Shown here: in pieces, positions 1-5,160 of the stretch
Layout of the letters: each line of letters opens with the position of its first letter
Numbering within the stretch: the first letter of the stretch is position 1
From: Candidatus Rokuibacteriota bacterium
Lineage (GTDB): Bacteria > Methylomirabilota > Methylomirabilia > Rokubacteriales > CSP1-6
DNA length: 8,845 bases
Direction of reading: 5' to 3'
NCBI GenBank assembly: GCA_016177555.1
Contig: JACOVB010000129.1
Location: forward strand, 1 to 8,845
Made by a program: the position numbers and the translations under genes
Notes under the pieces: generated by a model
Told to the model about the DNA's origin: nothing
What the model saw: only the letters and a program-made list of their open reading frames with translations
Databases searched by the model: none

Positions 1-2
1 GG

Positions 3-47
3 CCCGCGGTGCCGCTGGGCACCCACGAGGCAACCTGGCGTGTCTGA
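3..47 (+). CDS. C-terminal tail of an upstream gene (partial, unidentified)
   Basis: An open frame enters from the left edge and ends at TGA 45-47, giving the peptide PAVPLGTHEATWRV. Twelve of the fourteen sense codons end in G or C, the usage of the clear genes in this window, which is the main reason to think it is coding. It is too short to assign to a family. Its stop overlaps by 8 bases the GTG at 40 that could start the next small frame, a common arrangement in co-transcribed bacterial genes. The other two frames are also open over this stretch, so the choice of frame is uncertain. Confidence 0.3.
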   Translation, partial: PAVPLGTHEATWRV

Positions 48-190
48 CAGGGCGCTGAAAAAGACCCATCTGCATCGTCCCCCTCACCTGGCTCGGCTGG
101 CTCCAGCCCTTCTTCGTCCTGTCCAGCATCGGCCAGGTGATGTTCTGCCCTGTCATGCTGCGGAACCTTCTGGCGGCTCGCAGGGTCTGA
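40..190 (+). pseudogene. Small membrane protein frame, apparently frameshifted at an A5 run
   Basis: Bases 59-190 in frame 2 read as a hydrophobic peptide (core PICIVPLTWLGWLQPFFVLS) ending in LLAARRV and a TGA at 188-190. About 38 of 41 codons end in G/C, so it looks coding, yet TGA at 56-58 blocks the frame upstream and no good start lies inside the hydrophobic part. Frame 1 supplies a GTG at 40, with a GAGG ribosome site at 27-30, followed by SDRALK and leading into the A5 run at 58-62. Removing one A joins the two frames into a 49-residue protein with one membrane segment. So this is either a decayed or frameshifted small gene, or a base-call error at a homopolymer. I recognise no family. 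The following cyclase gene starts 26 bases downstream. Confidence 0.35.
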
Positions 191-205
191 CGCTAGACTG
201 CCTCC

Positions 206-209
206 AAGG
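206..209 (+). promoter_or_regulatory. Ribosome binding site selecting ATG 216
   Basis: AAGG at 206-209 lies six bases before ATG 216. The alternative TTG at 210 would lie directly against it, with no usable spacing. This fixes the start of the response regulator/cyclase at 216. Confidence 0.55.
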
Positions 210-215
210 TTGGCG

Positions 216-1289
216 ATGCCCGTGGACGCGTCCGCTTCCAAGATCCTGATCGTCGACGACGAGCCGGACATCGTCGCCTACCTCGAGCAGCTGCTGGCCG
301 CTCTCGGCTACGCGACACTGTCGGCAGGGAACGGCAAGGAGGCCCTCGAGAAGGCGGCCGCCGAGTCGCCGGACCTCATCCTCATGGACGTCATGATGCC
401 CGTCATGGACGGCATCACGGCCTGCGCCGCCCTCAAGGGGAAGGATGCGACGCGCCTCACCCCCATCGTCATCATGACCGCGCTCGGCAGCATGGAGGAC
501 CGCGTTCGCGGGATCGAGGCGGGCGCCGACGACTTCCTGATCAAGCCCGTGGACAACCGCGAGCTCATGGCGCGGATCCAGACCGCGCTCAAGCTCAAGC
601 ACGCGGTGGACCGCAAGCTACGCGAGCTGCACCGGATCCGGGATCACTTCTCCAAGTTCGTGCCCGAGGCCGTGCGCCGCCTCATCGCCGCCAACCCCGA
701 GGCGCCGGCGCTCGCCAAGCGTGAGCGGGATGTCTCGATCCTCTTCCTCGACATCACCGGGTACGCGCGGCTCAGCGAGGAGCTTCGGCCCGAGGCGCTC
801 AACGCCCTGGTGGAGCGTTACTTCTCGACCTTCCTCGACCGGATCCAGGCCGCCGCCGGCGACATCACTGAGACGGCGGGCGACGGCTTCATGGCCGTCT
901 TCCAGGAGGGCGCTGCCGAGACCCATGCGCGGCGGGCCGCGGAGACGGCGCTGGGGCTCCTGGCCGTGACGGAGACCCTCAACCAGCGGGCGCCCCACCG
1001 GCCCCTCGGCATCCACATGGGGATCAATTCCGGCAGCGCGTGGGTCGGCTCCACCCGCTTCGAGGGGTCGCGCGGCAGGCGCTGGACCTTCACCGCCAGC
1101 GGTCCCGTCACCAATCTGGCCGCGCGCCTGGCGGAGGTGGCCCGGGACGGCGAGATCCTCGTCGGATCGGAGACGGCCCGTCGCCTCGGCGACGGGTACC
1201 GTATCGAGAAGGTGACGCGGGGACGCCTGAAGAACATCTCGGACGACGTCGAGCATCACCGCCTCGTCGGCCCTGCCGACCCCCGTTGA
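216..1289 (+). CDS. Response regulator fused to a class III adenylate/guanylate cyclase
   Basis: This 357-residue soluble protein has an N-terminal receiver domain (about 9-125) and a C-terminal class III nucleotide cyclase domain (about 170-350). The receiver has the acidic pair D14/D15, phospho-acceptor D58 (in LMDVMMP), T88 and K110, so it should be phosphorylated by a partner histidine kinase, which is not in this window. A helical linker (126-165) precedes the cyclase. Metal-binding aspartates are D179 (FLDITGY) and D223 (GDGFMAVF), and transition-state residues are N300 and R304, so catalysis is plausible. The substrate-choosing lysine of adenylate cyclases is replaced by E219 (ETAGDG), as in guanylate cyclases, while the second base-contact position is T293, typical of bacterial cyclases. 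The product could be cAMP or cGMP and cannot be settled from sequence. The start at ATG 216 is favoured over TTG 210 by ribosome-site spacing. No intact gene follows for about 390 bases. Confidence 0.93.
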   Translation: MPVDASASKILIVDDEPDIVAYLEQLLAALGYATLSAGNGKEALEKAAAESPDLILMDVMMPVMDGITACAALKGKDATRLTPIVIMTALGSMEDRVRGIEAGADDFLIKPVDNRELMARIQTALKLKHAVDRKLRELHRIRDHFSKFVPEAVRRLIAANPEAPALAKRERDVSILFLDITGYARLSEELRPEALNALVERYFSTFLDRIQAAAGDITETAGDGFMAVFQEGAAETHARRAAETALGLLAVTETLNQRAPHRPLGIHMGINSGSAWVGSTRFEGSRGRRWTFTASGPVTNLAARLAEVARDGEILVGSETARRLGDGYRIEKVTRGRLKNISDDVEHHRLVGPADPR

Positions 1290-1330
1290 GCGGGAACCAG
1301 GAGCGCCCCGCCCTTTCCCCTTCCACCAGC

Positions 1331-1480
1331 AGGAAGCGCAACCCCGCCGTGGAGTTCGTGCTCTATCCGGGCGCGCCGCACGCCTTCTTCTCTGACGACC
1401 GGCCGCAGACGTACAAGAAGGAGGCGGCCGAGGACGCCTGGAAGCGCTGCGTCGCGTTCTTCACGAAGCACCTCCGCAGC
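1331..1480 (+). pseudogene. Dienelactone hydrolase C-terminal remnant
   Basis: In frame 2 these fifty codons read like the end of a dienelactone hydrolase (alpha/beta hydrolase): a beta strand EFVLYPGAPHAFF with the would-be catalytic histidine at 1379-1381, then a tyrosine-containing loop and the amphipathic last helix (AAEDAWKRCVAFFTKHL). Full family members are about 220-290 residues and carry the nucleophile cysteine or serine and an aspartate upstream. Here nothing of that core is present: the preceding sequence is the end of the cyclase gene in another frame. There is no start codon with a ribosome site, and the frame has no stop at the expected C terminus but runs on through non-coding-looking sequence. 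It is therefore a 5'-deleted relic, with the deletion junction between about 1290 and 1331. The family call is from the conserved C-terminal pattern only. Confidence 0.75.
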
Positions 1481-1485
1481 GAGCC

Positions 1486-1519
1486 CCCCGCCGGGGGCGC
1501 GGGCGGGGCGAAGTTTTTT
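1486..1519 (+). terminator. Probable intrinsic terminator after the hydrolase remnant
   Basis: CCCCGCC at 1486-1492 pairs perfectly with GGCGGGG at 1502-1508 around a 9-base loop. Five bases later comes a run of six T (1514-1519), one of the few T tracts in this GC-rich window. A competing stem GCCCCC/GGGGGC (1483-1488 with 1493-1498) uses the same bases. The 5-base gap between stem and T tract is longer than ideal. Its position fits an ancestral terminator of the decayed hydrolase gene that now separates the cyclase gene from the sigma-54 unit. Confidence 0.5.
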
Positions 1520-1646
1520 CGCGGTCCGCTCCGCGCTGACATTCCTGAGAAGCCGGGTGGCGATTTTCGTCGCCCGGCGCCCACCCGAGCGCCGCGTCAC
1601 CGTCCCGCGGGGCTCGCATCTTCGGGCACTTGGGCTCGCCCTCCGC
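1520..1646 (+). promoter_or_regulatory. Candidate upstream control region of the sigma-54 promoter
   Basis: No convincing gene lies here. The stretch holds an inverted repeat GGCGA-N6-TCGCC at 1559-1574, a second nested pair GGGTGG (1555-1560)/CCACCC (1581-1586), and a direct repeat GGGCTCGC at 1610-1617 and 1632-1639 whose copies start 22 bases apart, about two helical turns. The inverted repeat lies roughly 100-115 bases upstream of the predicted transcription start, in the range where sigma-54 enhancer-binding proteins normally bind. The repeats are visible; binding by an activator is inference. In so GC-rich a background short repeats can arise by chance. Confidence 0.3.
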
Positions 1647-1661
1647 TGGCACGGATGTTGC
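1647..1661 (+). promoter_or_regulatory. Sigma-54 (RpoN) -24/-12 promoter
   Basis: TGGCACGGATGTTGC matches the sigma-54 consensus TGGCAC-N5-TTGC exactly. The invariant GG (1648-1649) and GC (1660-1661) are separated by the required ten bases, and the intervening positions also follow the extended pattern (G at 1653, purine at 1654). Transcription should begin near 1673, ten bases before ATG 1683, leaving a very short leader. Such promoters need an ATP-driven enhancer-binding protein; none is encoded in this window. It would drive the GGDEF/HD-GYP pair and possibly the genes beyond. Confidence 0.75.
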
Positions 1662-1682
1662 CCCCTACGGAACCTCGAAGCC

Positions 1683-2669
1683 ATGAGGTACGACATCCCG
1701 GGCGAGGCGGCGTTCGCGGGCCAGCGTGTCAGGCAGAAGATCTGCATCGCGCTCACCCTCTCCTCCGTGATCCCCATGCTGATCCTCACCTACTCGCTCT
1801 ACGCGCACATGCTGCCCTTCCTCGATCCCGTCACGCGCGCGCGTGACTTGCTGTGGTTCGAGGCGTTGCTCGTCTTCACGGGGCTGCTCATGACGGCCGG
1901 CGGCTTCGTGATCTGGGACCTGGCGACCGCCGTGTCCCACGCCGCGGCGATGGTGACGGAGGCCAGCCAGGTCGAGGAGGGGGCGACGGCGCGGTCCGAT
2001 GAGGTCGGCACCCTCATGACCGCCTTCTCCCGCATGCTCGGCACCATCGAGCAGCAGGCGGGCGAGATCAACCTGTACGCGCAGCGGCTCGAGGGCGCCT
2101 ACAAGGATCTGGAGCTCACCAGCGCCCGGCTCAAGGAGTTCTCCTTCAAGGACCAGGTGACGGGGCTGTACAACCGTCGCTTCTTCTCGGTCCGGCTCGA
2201 CGAGGAGATCTCGCGGTACCGCCGGTTCAACCATCCGGTCGCGATGGTCATGCTGGGCCTGGACGGCTTCAAGACGATCACCGACGCGCTGGGCCACGGC
2301 GCCGGCGATGAGACGCTCCGGATCGTCGGCGACATCCTCACCAGGTACTCGCGTGGGATCACCGTGATCTGCCGCTACGGAGAAGACACGTTCGCGGTGC
2401 TCCTGGTGGAAACCTCCAAGACCGGCGCGGGCCTGTATGCCGAGCGGATCCGCCAGGTGCTCGCCGGCTATCCGTTCACCCACGGCCGGCGGCTCACGGC
2501 GAGCGTCGGCATTGCCTCGCTGCCCGAGGACGTGAGCCCCGCGGCCGACGAGCTGGTCCGCGCGGCCGACGAGGCGCTCCGCGCCGCCCAGCGAGCAGGC
2601 AAGCACCGCATCTGCCTGTACGAGGAGGCTCCGGGCCGCCTCGCGGGCTCGGAGGTCGCGCGCGCATGA
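1683..2669 (+). CDS. Membrane protein with HAMP-like linker and degenerate GGDEF domain
   Basis: This 328-residue inner-membrane protein has two membrane segments (about 20-44 and 58-80), a HAMP-like region (about 82-134, with DEVGTLMTAFSRM), a coiled linker and a GGDEF-type domain (about 153-320). The catalytic signature is broken: GGDEF reads GEDTF (233-237), the first metal-binding aspartate of the usual D-x-D-x-F-K is G192, and the guanine-contacting asparagine is T200. The inhibitory RxxD site keeps only R224. The fold landmarks DQVTGLYNRR, GHGAGDE and the ASVGIA strand remain. It is probably not a diguanylate cyclase but a nucleotide-sensing or partner-binding protein. ATG 1683 is the best start: it follows the sigma-54 promoter and the same N-terminal pattern opens the paralogue at 6872, although its ribosome site (GAAG, 1677-1680) is weak and close. 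The stop overlaps the next gene by four bases. Confidence 0.88.
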   Translation: MRYDIPGEAAFAGQRVRQKICIALTLSSVIPMLILTYSLYAHMLPFLDPVTRARDLLWFEALLVFTGLLMTAGGFVIWDLATAVSHAAAMVTEASQVEEGATARSDEVGTLMTAFSRMLGTIEQQAGEINLYAQRLEGAYKDLELTSARLKEFSFKDQVTGLYNRRFFSVRLDEEISRYRRFNHPVAMVMLGLDGFKTITDALGHGAGDETLRIVGDILTRYSRGITVICRYGEDTFAVLLVETSKTGAGLYAERIRQVLAGYPFTHGRRLTASVGIASLPEDVSPAADELVRAADEALRAAQRAGKHRICLYEEAPGRLAGSEVARA

Positions 2670-3727
2670 GCCATGATGGCCTGAACCCAGAGGTGTTGAT
2701 CGTGGATGATGACCGGCACATCCGGACGGTCCTGGACGAGGTGTTTCGCGCCAGCGGCTACACCTGCCAGATGGCCACCAACGGCCAGGAGGGGCTCGCG
2801 ACCTTCGACGCCGAGCGGCCGCCGCTCACGGTGACGGACATGAACATGCCCGTGATGGGCGGGCTCGATTTCCTGAAGCACGCCCGGGCCCTGGAGCCCG
2901 ACGCGGCCATCCTGGTGCTGACCGGCATGGCCGACGTGGAGACCGCCGTCGAGAGCCTCAAGCACGGCGCCTACGACTTCATCATGAAGCCCGTGAACGT
3001 GGACAGGCTCCTGATCACCGCGGAGCGGGCGCTCGAGCGCCGCCAGCTCCACCTCGAGCGCCGGGAGTCCCGCGCCTTGCTCGATCGGCGCGTGGCCGTG
3101 GCGAGGCAGGACCTGGCGTCGACGCTCCGGGAGCTGGAGGAGACCTACCGGAGCACGCTCGAGGCGCTGGGCTCGGCCATCGACACCCGGGATCTCGGCA
3201 CCCAGGCCCACTCCCGCCGGGTGCGCGGCTACTCCCTGACCATCGCCCGGGCCTACGGTGTACCCGAGGCCGACATGCGCGATCTCGAGCACGGCGTCCT
3301 GCTGCACGACATCGGCAAGATCGGCATCCCCGACGCCATCCTGCTCAAGCCGGGGCCCCTGACCCCGGCCGAGTGGAAGATCATGCGGTCCCACCCCGAG
3401 GCGGGCCGCCAGATCGTGGAGCAGATCCCCTTCCTGCGCGCAGCCGTGCCCGTGGTCTACCACCACCACGAGCGCTGGGACGGCACGGGCTACCCCCTGG
3501 GGCTCAAGGGGGAGGCCATCCCGCTGGCAGCGCGCATCTTCGCCGTGGCGGATGCCTTCGACGCCATGACCTTCGACCGGCCCTATTCTCGGGCTATCCC
3601 GCTCGCGGCCGCCCGGGCCGAGATCCAGCGCTGCGCCGGCTCCCACTTCGACCCCACCGCGGTCGAGACCTTCGCGGCCCTGCCGCTCGAGATCTTCGAG
3701 GAGATCCGCCGACAGTCCATCGCGTGA
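2666..3727 (+). CDS. Response regulator with HD-GYP c-di-GMP phosphodiesterase domain (RpfG-like)
   Basis: This 353-residue cytoplasmic protein is predicted to hydrolyse cyclic di-GMP under phosphorelay control. The N-terminal receiver (about 9-122) has D14-D16, phospho-acceptor D58 (VTDMNMP), T86 and K108. A long charged helix (about 120-165) links it to an HD-GYP domain (about 166-345). The metal-binding and signature residues are present: H182, the HDIGK motif at 214-218, H243, HHHERWDGTGYP at 266-277 with the GYP signature, and D296 in VADAFDAM. It should thus be catalytically competent. Its ATG sits in the stop of the GGDEF gene (ATGA overlap, GGAGG at 2651-2655), so the two are translationally coupled and probably function together. 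No histidine kinase is encoded nearby. The architecture is that of RpfG, but RpfC and RpfF are absent, so no gene symbol is given. Confidence 0.94.
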   Translation: MSHDGLNPEVLIVDDDRHIRTVLDEVFRASGYTCQMATNGQEGLATFDAERPPLTVTDMNMPVMGGLDFLKHARALEPDAAILVLTGMADVETAVESLKHGAYDFIMKPVNVDRLLITAERALERRQLHLERRESRALLDRRVAVARQDLASTLRELEETYRSTLEALGSAIDTRDLGTQAHSRRVRGYSLTIARAYGVPEADMRDLEHGVLLHDIGKIGIPDAILLKPGPLTPAEWKIMRSHPEAGRQIVEQIPFLRAAVPVVYHHHERWDGTGYPLGLKGEAIPLAARIFAVADAFDAMTFDRPYSRAIPLAAARAEIQRCAGSHFDPTAVETFAALPLEIFEEIRRQSIA

Positions 3728-3780
3728 GGGATGGGGCGCTGCCGCCGCAGGAATCTGGACTCGCGCCGCGTCCCTGGGGT

Positions 3781-3784
3781 AGGA
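3781..3784 (+). promoter_or_regulatory. Ribosome binding site selecting ATG 3792
   Basis: AGGA at 3781-3784 is seven bases before ATG 3792, a good spacing, which favours that codon over the adjacent TTG at 3789. The same bases form TAGGAT, which resembles a -10 box, but the ribosome-site reading explains them better. Confidence 0.5.
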
Positions 3785-3791
3785 TGCCTTG

Positions 3792-4028
3792 ATGGCTCGC
3801 TACCTGTTCATCGTGGCGCGCGACCAGCCGGAGCTCGGCGCTCACCTTGCGCGCGAGTTCTCGGGCGAAGCCGGGGTCCACGTGGTGCTCGATCGGCGTT
3901 GCTCCGACCGCCGGCGGCGCGCCGCGCCCGAGGTTGCATCGGACCGGCGCCGGGCCGCCCGGCGCACCCGGGCCCCGATCCAGAACGAGCTCCAGAGGCT
4001 CAACTTCGCGCTCGTCACCGGGGACTGA
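3792..4028 (+). CDS. Small basic protein with DRR/SDRRRR repeats, function unknown
   Basis: This 78-residue protein sits between the HD-GYP gene and pilT. I do not recognise a named family. The N-terminal part (MARYLFIVARDQPELGAHLA) looks like a short beta strand followed by a helix, and a second strand HVVLDRR begins an arginine-rich tail with DRR (34-36), SDRRRR and SDRRRAARR motifs, in which arginine makes up a large share of residues. The shape (strand, helix, strand, basic tail) suggests a compact cytoplasmic domain with a tail that could bind nucleic acid, nucleotide or a partner; this is inference. Start ATG 3792 has an AGGA ribosome site seven bases upstream. Codon use matches the neighbours. 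Spacing to the flanking genes is 64 and 65 bases, consistent with membership of the same operon. Confidence 0.65.
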   Translation: MARYLFIVARDQPELGAHLAREFSGEAGVHVVLDRRCSDRRRRAAPEVASDRRRAARRTRAPIQNELQRLNFALVTGD

Positions 4029-4080
4029 GGCGGCCGGTTCGCGGCGACCCGGGTCGGTTCCACGGCCCGCGCCGGCATTG

Positions 4081-4086
4081 GGAGGA
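4081..4086 (+). promoter_or_regulatory. Ribosome binding site deciding the GTG start of pilT
   Basis: GGAGGA at 4081-4086 is a strong Shine-Dalgarno site seven bases upstream of GTG 4094. The frame is open further upstream to 3731, but that part overlaps the small gene at 3792-4028 and does not look like PilT, whereas translation from GTG 4094 begins exactly where PilT homology starts. Confidence 0.7.
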
Positions 4087-4093
4087 CCCCGCA

Positions 4094-5158
4094 GTGAAGG
4101 ACATCGATCAGATCCTCGAGACGGCCATCAAGAAGAACGCGACCGACATCCATCTCCAGGTTGGCCTGCCCCCGGTGTACCGCGTGCAGAAGAAGCTCGT
4201 GACGTTCGACGGCGAGAAGCTCTCGGGGGAGAGGATCCAGGAGCTCGTCTTCTCGATCATGACGGAGCAGCAGAAACGGAGCTTCCGCGAGAAGCTCGAC
4301 TATGATTTCTCCTACGGCATCCCGGGGCTGGCGCGGTTCAGGATCAACACGTTCATGCAGCGGGACTCGGTGGCGGCTGCGGTCCGGCGCATCCCCTACG
4401 ACATCCCGCCGGTGGACAGCCTGGGGCTGCCGCCCGCGGTGCTGGAGCTGATCAAGCTCAAGCGGGGGTTCGTGCTCGTCACCGGAGCGACGGGCCAGGG
4501 CAAGTCCACCACGCTGGCGGCGCTGATCGACCGGATCAACCAGGAGCGCCAGCTCCACATCGTCACCCTCGAGGACCCCATCGAGTACCTCTTCCAGCAC
4601 AAGAACAGCATCGTGGTCCAGCGGGAGCTGGGGACGGACACGGTGAGCTTCGCCAGCGCGCTGCGCGCCTGCCTCCGCGAGGACCCGGACGTGATCTTCG
4701 TGGGGGAGATGCGCGACTTCGAGACCATCGAGGCGGCGCTGACCGCGGCGGAGACCGGGCATCTCGTGTTCGCCACGCTGCACACCAAGACCCCGGCCCA
4801 GGGCATCGACCGCATCGTGGACGTGTTCCCGCCCCATCAGCAGCAGCAGGTCAAGGTCCAGCTGGCCAATGTGCTGTACGGGATCATGACCCAGCAGCTC
4901 CTGGTGCGGAAGGACGGCGAGGGGCTGGTCGTGGCCGTGGAGCTCCTGCTGGTCACGCCGGCCATCCGGAACCTGATCCGCGAGGGCAAGACCTTCCAGA
5001 TCCAGTCGGTGATCCAGACCGGGACCGGGCTGGGCATGCAGACCATGGAGCAGTCTCTCAAGGGTCTCCACGACAAGGGGCTCATCTCCTACGAGGATGC
5101 CATGGAGTACTGCTTCGACCCCAAGGAGCTGGCCCGCATCATGGGGAGACTCGCCTAG
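4094..5158 (+). CDS. pilT: Type IV pilus retraction ATPase PilT
   Basis: This 354-residue hexameric secretion-type ATPase powers pilus depolymerisation and twitching at the cytoplasmic face of the pilus machine; the length is normal for PilT. An N-terminal PAS-like domain (about 1-100, with NATDIHLQ and ARFRINTF) precedes the RecA-like core. Walker A is GATGQGKST (131-139; K137), the Asp box is LEDPIEY (159-165), Walker B ends at E205 (VIFVGEMRD), and the His box contains H230 (ATLHT). The C-terminal AIRNLIREGK motif is the hallmark separating PilT/PilU from the extension ATPase PilB. Walker A has A and Q where GPTGSGKST is usual, a mild variation. The GTG start has a strong ribosome site. 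PilU is the main alternative. No other pilus genes are in the window; the neighbours are c-di-GMP enzymes, which suggests but does not prove second-messenger control of retraction. The stop is two bases before the next frame begins. Confidence 0.95.
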   Translation: MKDIDQILETAIKKNATDIHLQVGLPPVYRVQKKLVTFDGEKLSGERIQELVFSIMTEQQKRSFREKLDYDFSYGIPGLARFRINTFMQRDSVAAAVRRIPYDIPPVDSLGLPPAVLELIKLKRGFVLVTGATGQGKSTTLAALIDRINQERQLHIVTLEDPIEYLFQHKNSIVVQRELGTDTVSFASALRACLREDPDVIFVGEMRDFETIEAALTAAETGHLVFATLHTKTPAQGIDRIVDVFPPHQQQQVKVQLANVLYGIMTQQLLVRKDGEGLVVAVELLLVTPAIRNLIREGKTFQIQSVIQTGTGLGMQTMEQSLKGLHDKGLISYEDAMEYCFDPKELARIMGRLA

Positions 5159-5160
5159 TC

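Noticed and set aside
194..199. TAGACT as a -10 box for the cyclase gene
   Set aside because: No convincing -35 box lies at proper spacing, and the implied start would fall on the ribosome site.
1557..1682. Upstream extension of the degenerate GGDEF gene to ATG 1557
   Set aside because: The extension would run through the sigma-54 promoter and repeats, is rich in Arg/Pro, and has no counterpart in the paralogue at 6872.
1040..1846. 268-codon + strand frame spanning the end of the cyclase gene and the intergenic region
   Set aside because: Its first part overlaps the cyclase in another frame and has no domain character. Only the 1331-1480 part resembles a protein family, and it is listed as a remnant instead.
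2468..3646. 392-codon open frame on the - strand opposite the HD-GYP gene
   Set aside because: It is a shadow of high G/C third-position bias in the + strand gene. The translation is rich in His, Gly, Arg and Leu without domain motifs, and the + strand carries complete REC and HD-GYP motifs.
3758..3785. Sigma-70-like promoter (CTGGAC ... TAGGAT) before the 78-residue gene
   Set aside because: The -35 match is poor, the implied transcript would be leaderless, and the TAGGAT bases serve better as a ribosome site.
4045..4056. Perfect 12-base palindrome CGACCCGGGTCG before pilT
   Set aside because: It could be an operator, but a short palindrome in a GC-rich spacer is weak evidence and there is no second copy or promoter element beside it.
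3731..4093. N-terminal extension of pilT to 3731
   Set aside because: It overlaps the 78-residue gene, lacks PilT-like sequence, and GTG 4094 has a strong ribosome site exactly at the start of PilT similarity.
3842..5071. 409-codon open frame on the - strand opposite pilT
   Set aside because: Composition is typical of an antisense shadow (His/Leu/Arg/Asp-rich, no motifs), while the + strand encodes a full PilT.
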